From assembly GCA_018806985.1 (NCBI GenBank), contig JADANN010000438.1, positions 446,001-510,000 on the forward strand: a DNA stretch of 64,000 nucleotides. Reading direction: 5' to 3'. Below, one piece after another: positions 30,615 through 40,789 of this stretch. Numbering within the stretch: position 1 is the first letter of the stretch; each line of letters begins with the position of its first letter. The notes under the pieces were generated by a model that saw nothing but the letters and a program-made list of their open reading frames with translations, did no database searches and had not been told where the DNA came from. Origin of the DNA: Angiostrongylus vasorum (lineage: Eukaryota > Nematoda > Chromadorea > Rhabditida > Metastrongylidae). A program made the position numbers and the translations under genes.

Positions 30615-30660
30615 TCCAGGCTCTGAAGAAGGCGATACCGCCGAAACGTCAGCTACTGTT
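30615..30660 (+). ncRNA. Hammerhead-ribozyme-like motif, right pseudo-LTR
   Basis: CTGAAGA at 30623-30629, helix II GGCG-ATAC-CGCC at 30631-30642, GAAA at 30643-30646, CGTC at 30647-30650 with predicted cleavage after 30650. GGCT (30619-30622) can pair with AGCT (30651-30654). All core positions of the CUGANGA...GAAA...UH consensus are present. Confidence 0.62.
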
Positions 30661-30725
30661 GTATTGTGTTGTGTTTTTCTATGGAAGTAAATTTAAGCTG
30701 TATAACAACTTCGCGAATGCCGAGC

Positions 30726-31670
30726 AAGAAAACGACGCATTCATATTCCAATGCCGACGTTAATAGAAAGTCGATCCTGGAAAATGTTGATTATTGTCAT
30801 CGAGGTTTAATGAAAGTCTGCTTTTAAGATACTGATAGCCAATATTGTTATTTAAAGATGGTGCAGCTTTTTTAGTTTGTCCTGAATCTCCGTCTGCCAC
30901 CAGAAAAGCAGGTATTAGGGCTCGGATCCCGTGAAAACATCTGTCATGTTGTTTAAATAGCGGAACTTCTTGTCGTAGCCATGACGTTCACGATCCAAGA
31001 CTACTCGTATTTTGAACGCGTGATCTGTCTACTAGGACTAGGACTACGGAAGGTGATGGGTGACAGGTCAGCACAGCTGCTTGACTTGTGTGTTACTTTA
31101 AGACATAGTTGTAAGCATGTCTTACAGAACACCGAATTCTGAACTATTTTGGCTTGCTTTTTTCTCCATAGCAACAAGAAGATTGCTGAGCTTCACTTTG
31201 CAACACTTAGTGCCTGCCTTCTAATTCGTCATAGGCAACTATCGGAAGACTTCGAATTGTATCCCCCCCCAAAAAAAAGACAGTTTGTGATTTTGTAGAT
31301 CGTACTCCGACTATGTTGACGCGCGTTCCATGTTGAGAAGCTAAATACAGTGCATTTTGTCTTCGATATTACCTAAATCTCTCTGCTACAAGAAAGAAGA
31401 AATCAGAAGCTTCTCACGCAGTGAAAGACTGTAAATTTCGATTGCTTCAATGCAAAAGTGGATGAGATGAGATAACTTAAAAGTAAACAAACAAAGGAGA
31501 ACATCGGAAGGAAAATAGAAAGGCGAAGAGAGGAACGAATAGTGATACTTCGAATGATAGTTTTTACTTTATTCGATCCTCATTGCATCTCTGCCCTTTA
31601 TGGAGATGCCAGCATCCGTAATTATTCACGTGCCTTTAATTTGTAATTATAATTCCAAGTCATGACAATG
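30726..31670. other. Unassigned intergenic stretch
   Basis: No coding exon or repeat match recognised. It contains a C8A8-type homopolymer junction near 31265. Confidence 0.45.
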
Positions 31671-31674
31671 ACAA

Positions 31675-31920
31675 TACACATGGGATAGATTCCCGCGTTC
31701 GTGGCTCACCAAGCCTTCCATCTCTCCGGGGTCAGCACATTGGTACCAAACCTGTCTGGGAGGATAGTAGCACTGGCTCGACACATCGGTAGGCCACTGC
31801 AAGTAACTGTAAAGACCATATATGCATTCAGTCACCTCCAAATGATGCTTAATGAAGTCGAATGCATGGTGTATCCCTCAGGGGACTGATCAACACGGAG
31901 AGCTTTATCCTTTATCCTTT
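31675..31920 (+). repeat. SINE family S1 copy, 5'-truncated
   Basis: Begins within the head (ACATGGGATAGATTCCCGC, decayed B box) and runs through the S1 body (CCAAGCCTTCCATC, GGCTCGACACATCGG, ATTCAGTCACCTCC, GGGGACTGATCAACACGGAG) to a CTTTATCC-type tail. It directly abuts an R1 copy. Confidence 0.78.
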
Positions 31921-31924
31921 TTTA

Positions 31925-32335
31925 GGTGTCGTACCTCTCCACGGTTTGCCGCCTCATCGTGGCTGGGAGGTGTTCCTGGGTATCTGACTGCGATGTACAG
32001 TAGGGGGATTCATCCCCTGGCAAGGTCTCCCAAGCTGAGAAAGAGTCCGGCGTTTCCATCAGGAAGCCTAGCTAAGAGCAAAGCAATACCAGTACCAGGG
32101 TCCACCGCCGTCCTGGTGTGAAAGTCGCATGATGGCAAATCTCCCTCTGATCCACAAGGGCTGCGACTGCCTGTGGTAGCGAAGACCTGGGGCAGACTTT
32201 GCCCAGGCTGACCTCTGAATTCCACTGAACCACAATGGCTTGTCCAGCAAATCTCCGAAAAATGGAGATTATGCCGGGGCCCGCACAACTAGTGATGATG
32301 GGCCATTCAAGCGTCAAGTGTCAAGTATGTGTCGT
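31925..32335 (+). repeat. Dispersed repeat family R1, copy 3
   Basis: The best-preserved R1 member here (about 400 bp), starting CTCCACGGTTTGCCGCC and ending GGGCCATTCAAGCG. The ORFs over it are not shared by the other copies. Confidence 0.75.
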
Positions 32336-32744
32336 GTATGTAAACATGGATTTTTGCCAGCAATTGTTCAACCATTCATTTCCAGTAAGTATGATGGATT
32401 ATGGTTACTTGCGCATATGTTAAGAATCCGAGCACCAAATACTGACAGCAAAACCGTTCTCTAGCCGACGAGCTTCCTTTCGCTGCCCATAAGAGTTTGA
32501 GTGTATCGTAAGCCTGGCGGATTACATGAAAAACTTAAATGATATGTGGAGAACAAAGTCGCTGAAAGCACTAAAGATTCTAACAAATAAGCTGAACTAT
32601 GTGATGGGAACGCAGTTACGCCGATGTGTAGATATCTACTCATAGTGAGCGCGCCAAAAAACTACGTGTCAAATAAATGCGTCAGCCACACAGATAAAAG
32701 TGGCGATTTCGAAATGCTAAATGCACTTTTCAATATCAAACGAT

Positions 32745-33055
32745 CTGATACATGGATACTTGGATACTTCGGCGGTCCATCTTCACGAGTTGTGCGGATC
32801 CCAGCACGTTTGCCATTCGTTTCTTTCCCTCGCAGTCGTCTTCCGTGGTGGTGCTTTTATACGAACATGGTGGCGCGTGCGAGTCTCTACTGTGATCTGT
32901 AAAACAACTGCAACTGCTGGTACAGCTCATTAACTTTGTTTACGAGCACGTCCGCCCAACGTTCAGGCTGTCATCCTAGGGGACGTTTGCATTCTCTTGG
33001 AGTCCACTCTAGTGTTCTTTTTGTCCATCTGTCTGGAACGATTTGATCAGAATAG
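32745..33055 (+). repeat. Dispersed repeat family R2, copy 2
   Basis: Collinear with 20396-20690 (for example GAGTTGTGCGGA, TTTGCCATTCG, AACTTTGTTTACGAGCACG, CTTGGAGTCCACTCT). Confidence 0.7.
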
Positions 33056-33439
33056 GAAAGACAGTGACCCGTGGAAAACCATCACGGAAGATCATGCGGA
33101 ACACGGACTGATAACTCTCTGTCTATCACAAAATCCTTCCTACATTTCAATTACAGCTTCATTAACAACGCTAGAAGCTGATAAATAAGGTTGTGTAAGG
33201 CTTCAGATTTCCACGAACGATACCAGATAATACATTGACGCTGTAATAGAAAATTGTTCCAGCTATAATTAAAGCAAATGTCGTGGTGTGGTGGAAATGA
33301 AATGAATTGTAATTTTGGAACCGACCGTCATTTAAACACGGGTTAAATGACGATCGCTTTCGAAATTATTGTTTTGCTATTCGCTGTGTGCTAACTAACA
33401 TAATACCGACTGTTGCATGGTGGATTATCCAATAAAAAA

Positions 33440-33665
33440 CAAATTATTATCGACAGATTGTTTTTATCAGCGACAAACGTATTCTGTAAAGTAGTGCTGC
33501 CGGGTGATATTGGCTCTTTTGAACGTTGCTTCCCTGAAGAAGATGCGACTCGGCACGACGACGAAGTAGCCACGTGGGAACAATAGCAACTGTGGACCAT
33601 CGACTCGGATCGTGGGCTCTGATGAAGACGAAGATGTCGAAACGTTAGACAAATAAACATCGTTG
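33440..33665 (+). repeat. Short repeat family R3 ending in a hammerhead-like motif, copy 1
   Basis: Blocks shared with 35775-35990 and 47205-47445: GTGCTGCCGGGTGA, CTGAAGAAGATG, ACGACGAAG and GGACCATCGACTCGG. The 3' end contains CTGATGA at 33619, helix II GAC-GAAGAT-GTC, GAAA at 33639-33642 and CGTT. No protein is encoded. It may be a non-autonomous retroelement of the PLE/retrozyme type. Confidence 0.6.
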
Positions 33666-33669
33666 TCAA

Positions 33670-34190
33670 CCTCCTGTAAGCCCAACAATGTAAACACATT
33701 TGAATTGTAATTCTACTATGATTTATTACATCCCTACATGCGGCTTCACATTTTTCAAGAAACTGACTAAAAGTACCTAAATCTATTGTACAATTCTTTT
33801 AGGTAGGGATTTCTGGTGCCAAGATAGGCAAGAACTACTTTGCTACAAAATTATTGCATTAGGCTAATAGTTTTCCTGCAACGCAGCCACGGGCTATATC
33901 GACTTTTCACAATCCATCCGGAACACTAGAACGTTAAACGTGGATTTCGAAATAAATCACCTCATTACTGCTTTTAGATCGACTTCGAGTTGCTCCATGA
34001 GACTTCTCATTAAATTGATTTTTACGGAACTGAAGAGCTTCACATGGAATGAAACTTATTAGTCATGGTACTGAATACCCCACGCGTTTCAAAAAACGTA
34101 GCGTGTTTCATGAGAAAAAAGACTATTTAGACAGAACTAATAACTCAAAAGACCGACTTTCTATAAAACTCGGCGTAAATAGTTGATATA
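33670..34190. other. Unassigned intergenic stretch
   Basis: AT-rich; no exon or repeat match recognised. Confidence 0.45.
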
Positions 34191-34191
34191 T

Positions 34192-35635
34192 TTATTTATA
34201 TGATCTTATAAACTGATCCAGGACGCCCCTCACATGAAGGATCTCGAGCCGGTTATTCGCGAGGCTACGTGGCGCGTCCCCAGGTGACGGATAGGGGGTT
34301 AAGCGTGGATCAAAAGCGACTGTGTGTTTCCTTGAAATGGATCCAGTGGATGGACTCCCTGTTTCTGCTGCGCCGATTTGGCACATACATTCTGTATTTA
34401 CGAGGCGTATTCATGCACGCGTGTGTGCGTGCGTTCTACTTTATGCAGATTGTATTCTACGAGTCAATTCGGCCAAAAGCCTGCAATCGAGTGACAAGGA
34501 AATATATGGGATGCGGTTAGGAGTCGCCACCAACAAATAAGCTCCATGTCCATTCTAGGACAGACTGGTAAGCTAGGTGAGTATACTCAGTCCCCATGTT
34601 CAGAGCCCACCAAGCAATACGTGGGTATCAAAAAAGCTAAAAAACAGTAAAAGAAACGGGCCTCATTCCCTTGACCACGAAAGAGCCTCCAATTCGGCAG
34701 CGTTGGATAGGACGAGTACGGAGAGGCTGCTAAAATCTCAGGGCCAATGGAAACTGCCTTGATCACGAAGAACTAAGGTGACGATCTGTACCTACAATGC
34801 ACGTATACTTGCATCCGATCCCTCGATAGAAGACTGGCTTATGCAAGCAAAAAGGATAAGGTACGACGTTATCGGCCTCGCCGAGACGAGAAGACGCCAC
34901 CCTTTCAACGCCGTCTGTGACACCGGAGAAGAACTGCTCCTCGGAACACGCGACAGTAGAGGGCGGCATCGGCGTTCTCGTCAACACGAGTTTGTCCATG
35001 AACATCCATTCATTCGAACAACTAACAACCCGAATCCGACGTTTACGATTAAAAAGATATGAATCAATACCGGCTTTGACAATCTTCGTCGTTTACGCGC
35101 CGACATCAAACTATGACGCAGAAGAAGTCGAACCATTCTATATGGACTTGGAGAAGTTCTACAGAGAAGACCACACATTCTTCAAGGTCATCATTGGAGA
35201 TTTCAACGCCAAGATTGGACCAAGAAAAACGTCTGAAGAACTTCACATTGGATCCTACGGATTAGAATAGAGAGAACAGAGTGAGCGGCTGTCTGAGTTT
35301 ATCACGACGACCAAGACCATCCATGGCAACTCGCAGTTCCAGAAACCCCACCCTCAACACTGGAAGTGGGAGTCTCCCAATGGAGAGTAGCTAACGAAAT
35401 AGACCACATCATGGTAAATAGAAGGTTTTGCCTAACCGGTGTCGCAACCGGCTCAGACCATCGCCTCCTTCCTGCAAGATTCTATTTCTCCCGGAAAGGA
35501 GCAAAAGCCGCTAAGTTCAAAAACCGAGGTCCCCAGAGCCGCCATACACTGGGACTTATTCAATTCACTAGTCGGCCGTTAGGAAGGTACCGTTGTCGTA
35601 GTCAGATTGACGGTGCTCGACTCTGAAGAGTGAGA
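34192..35635 (+). mobile_element. RTE-type LINE, 5' part (leader and endonuclease)
   Basis: The leader (34192-34780) is followed by a readable APE-type endonuclease with few frameshifts: [58 protein letters not shown] and, after a frame change near 35270, NEIDHIMVNRRFCL and the catalytic SDH in GSDHRLL. It ends in the linker near 35630 without an RT. This is the best-preserved endonuclease in the window. Confidence 0.85.
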
Positions 35636-35670
35636 AATCCGTCGAACGTCAGTTACTGATAGTAAATACT
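35610..35670 (+). repeat. Possible pseudo-LTR fragment at the RTE 3' breakpoint
   Basis: CTCTGAAGAGTGAGAAATCC, then GTCGAACGTCAGTTACTG, resembles a decayed PLE hammerhead region (CTGAAGA...CGAAACGTCAGCTACTG). It sits where the RTE copy stops. Confidence 0.35.
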
Positions 35671-35774
35671 AAAACAAGAACATTTTTTGTGCCCATCGAG
35701 AAAACAGCGATTTTTTCGAAATGCGTTCTAAATTTCAGGCCAACTAAAAAATTGTCAATGTTTCATGACCATTA

Positions 35775-35990
35775 AACCACGTCAACCGCAACCATCCTGT
35801 ATAAAAGAGCTCTGCCAGGAGATGCTGCCTCATTCGTGCGGTGTTCACCGAAGAAGATCCATGTCGGTACTACTACGAAGACCCCATATCGAGTTGACGA
35901 ACAACTGTGGACCACCGACTCGGATCGTCGACTTTCATGAAGACGAAGACGTTGGAACGTTAGCGGAACAAAAGTTGTTTATCGAACTGA
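35775..35990 (+). repeat. Short repeat family R3, copy 2
   Basis: Collinear with 33440-33665 (GCTCTGCCAGGAGATG, CGAAGAAGATCC, GGACCACCGACTCGG, CATGAAGACGAAGACG, AACGTTAG). The hammerhead-like core is mutated (CATGAAG, GGAACG). Confidence 0.6.
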
Positions 35991-36094
35991 TCTAAGCTCT
36001 ACAATTTAAAAACATGTTGATTAAGTACTGAGTTCACGACAATATAGCAATGGCTATGGGACAATTAGTAGTGCCTACGATTAAGTGCATAAGG

Positions 36095-36300
36095 GTCGTT
36101 TAGAGCAATGGTGGGAGGCGCCCTGAAATCCACTTGGGATCGATCCGTGCGCGCCAGGCCCAACAAGCTTTCCGTCCCTCCGAGGTCGACAAATTAGTAC
36201 CGGACTTGTATGAGAGGATAGCAGCACTGGCTCGATACATCGGTAAGCCACTGTGAGTGATTGTAAAGGCCAGATGTGCATCAAATCATCTCCAAGGCAA
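36095..36300 (+). repeat. SINE family S1 copy, 3'-truncated
   Basis: The decayed head (GGGAGGCGCCC, GGGATCGATCC) is followed by the S1 body up to CATCAAATCATCTCC. Confidence 0.72.
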
Positions 36301-36599
36301 AAATAGTTATGCAGTTGCGCCTGGGTGTATGACTTCCGAATATAAATATAGACAAAATTTCTGCAAAGACATTTATGCAAAACAAGTCACGTTCGTTTGT
36401 TATCTTAAAAAATCTAACAAAATTATCGTACTCTTTGCATTTTCTCCCCAGTTGTACTTCATAATATGTCTACAATAAAAGAGAAACGGAAATGTACACA
36501 ATGATGAGCATTGATTGGATGTAAAGACCTAACTGGGTAATTTTAGTATTACCATGCCCTGATTTGCTAGCAATTCAGCAAAAATTAAAGAGCGTCCTT

Positions 36600-37720
36600 G
36601 CGTTCTTCTCTATTCTATTCTGTTCTGTTCTATGAGATTCTGGAGGGTGGCGATAAATAGTTTTGGCGATATGGTACCCCATGCCGTATGGCCGCCTTCC
36701 GACGTCGACATTAATATCGTCGTAGGATGATGATATCTTGGCTGCGAAATTTTTGCACAACTCACGAAGAATCTTTATGTACTGAGCAGGGACTCGCTGA
36801 CTATCAAGGGTTTGCATGACTGCTTCAATCTCAGTTGAGTTAAAGGCCTTCTCTACATCGATGAAAGTGAGACAGAGCGGTCTTTTGTACTCTCGCGATA
36901 CTTCGATGAGCCTTGTTATCGTGTGGATGTAGTCCATCGTACTAAACACTTTTCGAAACTCTGCTTGCTCGCATGGCTGCCCTTCGTCCAATGTTCAGTC
37001 AATCCTATTTTGGACGACTCGAGTGAAGAGTTTGTAGATAACAGACAGCAAGCAGATTGGGCGATAGTTGCCTATATCGTGTAGGTCACCCTTTTTGAAC
37101 ATTAGCATTAGCACGGTCTTGCTGTCTTCCACTGAGTAATGACCTTGCATTCAGACAGGTAACGTGAGAGGAGTCGTGCCAGTGTGTTTACGAAAACTGG
37201 TGGAAGGTTCTTCAGGTGTTAAAATCTTATCCTGTCCGAACCTGGTGCTGTTCGATGTTTCACCGACGAAATGGCATATCGGATTTCGGAATGGAGAACC
37301 GCTGGTACAAAATATCCATCCTCCTTTACTTCATATGATGGAAGGTGGACGTGGCTATCGAAGAGATCTGAGCAGAATTCGTGAATGATTTTCTCCATTG
37401 CCTTTCTGGACGCTTTAACTGTTTCGCCTAGGCGTTGGAGTGCGATCATCTTGGTCTTGTAACTGGCGAAGCTTCAATGGTCTTCGCGAATGCTTTTCCC
37501 AGCCTCTGCAGCTTCGACCATTTCTGCTGCTCTTCTCTCTTTAATATCTTTTTTTCATCGCTCGTGTGCACTGTTTTGCAATTTCAGGCATCAATTAGCG
37601 GTGGCCTGCAGCTCGTGCGGTGTCTAGTCGGCAAAATTCCTCCATAAGCTAAAAAAGGCGACTTATCAAGAAGGCAGCGAATTGCTGATCTGTGCTGAGG
37701 ATAGTGGGAATTCGGTCTTG
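36600..37720 (-). mobile_element. RTE-type LINE fragment (linker and RT), decayed
   Basis: On the minus strand: the linker near 37600-37440, [19 protein letters not shown] near 37250, a frameshifted RT finger region, then DEGQPCEQAEFRKVFSTMDY and LCLTFIDVEKAFNSTEIEA near 36985-36830. It ends at the VRQGD-equivalent region near 36640, before the FADD motif, in a TTCTAT-type pentanucleotide run (36606-36633). Confidence 0.8.
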
Positions 37721-37812
37721 GGAATTACATTTGAAAGAACTGTATTTGAAATTTCAACTTAAAGCAAATCCTTCTTTTTGTAACCCTTGATTTACAAAAG
37801 GTTTTGGTCGCT

Positions 37813-38095
37813 ATCGCCCGGTGTGTGGCGCAGTGGTCGGAGGCGCCCTGCAACACACACGTGGAATCGATCCCCGCTCCCATCGCCCACCAAGCCTTCC
37901 ATCCCTCCGGGGTCGGCGAATTATTACCAGACTTCTCTGGGAGGATAGCAGCACTGGCTCGATACATCGGTAGGCGAGTTATTGTAAAGGCCAGATATGC
38001 ATTCAATCACCTCCAAACGATGCTTAATGAAGTCGAATAGATGGCGCATCCTTCAGGGATTGATCAACGCCGAGAGCTTTATCCTTTACCCTTAT
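37813..38095 (+). repeat. SINE family S1, near full-length copy
   Basis: Well-preserved head (TGTGTGGCGCAGTGGTCGG as A box, GGAATCGATCCCC as B-box-like) and complete body ending GGGATTGATCAACGCCGAG, then a CTTTATCCTTTACCC tail. Confidence 0.82.
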
Positions 38096-38099
38096 CACC

Positions 38100-38895
38100 C
38101 GGCGTAAGAAAAGGGTGACTGAAATAATCTTTGCAACTTTGGCACACTTTTCTCATTGAGTGTGGTCACCAATCTCCTTACGAAAATTGTCCAACCATGG
38201 ATACAAAGGGTCCAAGGACCTCATAAAGTTGACCACATACGTTCCCACCACGACCACATTTCACTTATAGAGCGCACAAAAATCGAATCTGGCATCATCT
38301 CGAAAAGAAGATTAAAAAATCAGAAACTATAAATCTGCAACTCTACCGCCCGTAAGGTAGGAGGACTTCCTTTTGAACCTCGAAAGCCAGACCATGGGAT
38401 GACACACTCGGACAGGTAAATGCGCTTGAAATTATTCACCATCGTAAACGACTATATTCCGAGCGAAAGCAATGAAGGACTAGTGTACTAGGTATCGTCA
38501 CAGCTCGTACAGTCGGGCCGAAGTACCTCTACAAGAAAATTCCACATCAAGAAACAGCAACCTCTTTAGTGATCGCGAAATTTTAGCATGTTCCAATGAC
38601 TTCTCCACTCATTTCTTTCGTACTCCACAACGAGTGTCGCTCTAACCGTGCTCAAGGAAGAAAAAAGAGCACCACATTTTTGATGTTAGCCCTCTTTTTT
38701 TCCAGAACACTTACCCAGAAAACATCTATGGAAGAATTGTTTAGCTCTGTCATAGTGTCGATTTATTTTTAGGTGTGCTTCTATGAAAAATGTTAAATAG
38801 TTATAGGTATGTAAAGAAGGGTTATTAGCTAAACAGAGCCGCACTTCCAAAGAAAGACTGACTAATTTCGTTGTCCACAGAGCAGGATTAACTAC
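38100..38895. other. Unassigned intergenic stretch
   Basis: No coding exon or repeat match recognised on either strand. Confidence 0.45.
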
Positions 38896-38899
38896 TTGA

Positions 38900-39045
38900 A
38901 AAAAAGACAACCGTAAGGATGTTAAGATAGGAGCAAAACTCGGAGTCTCAGGTGTGCTTCGAACCCATGAATGCCATTTCCAGAGGCTCATATGCTATAC
39001 ACCATGTGTGCCGAATCCCTTGCCCTGCCTCTCTCAGTCAATCTT
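38900..39045 (-). repeat. SINE family S2 copy, diverged
   Basis: GGATGTTAAGATAGGAGC, then GTGCTTCGAACCCATGAATG (complement of a GGGTTCGAAG-type B box), and a distal CTCTCTCAGTCAATC block agree with other antisense S2 copies. Confidence 0.5.
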
Positions 39046-39829
39046 TTTACTCTAAAGGTTCAATCAGCATCAAAAGGACATTTATTTAAGCAGATGCATC
39101 AATGGCCCAACCTCAGATGTCGCCCGCTCCTCAAAACGTTGTTTCGATTCCTTTCTTGCATCCATCATCTAGGGAGATACCCAGGGTCGTTGTAAGTTCG
39201 GTTCCAGCTTAGAAATCGTATACTTTATTCACTGACTTGTGGCATGTTGGTCATTTATAGTTTTGTCAGCTTTCCCAAAGCAGCTTTCACAGCGTTCGTT
39301 GTCTGGACTACAAGTAATTGTATGTTCATGTTGTTGATCGGAGGGCAATCTCACTCATTACGACTGTTTCTTTTCGCACCGCGTGCTTTGGCAAGGATTA
39401 TAACTTTATCTACATGAGCAATAAATCTCAGAAGAGAGCAGGATTTGTAAACAAAACCCTTTATTCAACAGCGTGGTGTGGTAATTAGCAATCGGTTTTC
39501 CTAAGAATGTTGATTAAGCCAGTTAATCTTTGGTATTTAAAATGTTGTCACCTTTCAGCCGACTTGAGAGGTTTCAAGCAAATCAACCACATGAAGACCC
39601 TCCACTTTAAGCATTCATTGCTCTTGCCGTTATCTATGGCAACAAGCAGACATGGTAACCGTTGCCGTCGTTTTGGGCATGGTTCTTACATTTGTGGTGC
39701 GGTCAAAAGTTAGTTGATCTCTTGGTTTCACTTAGTGATATGGCTAAAATATCTTCTTTTAAATAGTCGTCTTGGAGTGGAAGAGTTCCAACAGTGTCTG
39801 TACGTGTACACAAGCAAAGTTAGTCACAC
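39046..39829. other. Unassigned stretch upstream of gene B
   Basis: The signal-peptide exon of gene B should lie somewhere upstream of 40739 but could not be identified. An ATG-led ORF at 39507-39713 has no clear signal peptide. Confidence 0.35.
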
Positions 39830-40385
<556 letters not shown>

Positions 40386-40738
40386 ATGTCAAGAAATCAA
40401 AAGCGTTTGCAATTGACCTGATTTCAGCTAAGTACTCCTTCACCCTATCCTAAGAATTGCTCACTGCTGCACATTGAATGCTAAACTGTTAAAACGCCGT
40501 CGGAATTCAATTGAAGTTCTTATTAGAGTTACTTCCCAGTCAACCTATTGTTCTCAAATCCTTATGCAGTCCAACGCTTGAGAAATTACCGTCAGTTGGA
40601 GAAAAAGCAAGTTTAGGGTGTTAAGTGTTAAACGCTCTTTATAAAATCACTTTCGCATTATCAAATGTAAGTCAAGGTCCTGTTTTCCCATCTCGCCTTA
40701 GGGTCAAACGAATTTCGTTGGAGCAACAATCATTTCAG
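40386..40738. other. Stretch between TG tract and first recognised exon of gene B
   Basis: The exon at 40739 may extend further 5': the frame is open back to 40625, but no family motif is seen before the acceptor. Confidence 0.35.
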
Positions 40739-40789
40739 ATTCTCAACGTTGGCCTATTATCCGCAAATGATGAAATGGATCTTTCACCG
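40739..40789 (+). CDS. Gene B exon: N-terminus of mature ectodomain
   Basis: Encodes [17 protein letters not shown], the V-G-L-L-x-A strand that opens RGC ligand domains. TTTCAG acceptor, phase 0 exit. Upstream in-frame sequence could extend it. Confidence 0.72.

Larger units (their letters stand above)
29363..30725 (-). mobile_element. Penelope-like element, 5'-truncated, between inverted pseudo-LTRs
   Basis: The central part (30340-29735, minus strand) encodes the end of a PLE protein: HTKRALVRNMFRTATSVCTT, then a linker, then the GIY-YIG nuclease segment [19 protein letters not shown] and STPLGTHRIQKHSEDDFE. Both sides carry the same sequence of about 370 bp in opposite orientation (29363-29735 and 30340-30725), including the coding end and the pseudo-LTR with a hammerhead-like motif. 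The core lacks the RT palm, so the copy cannot move by itself. Confidence 0.8.
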
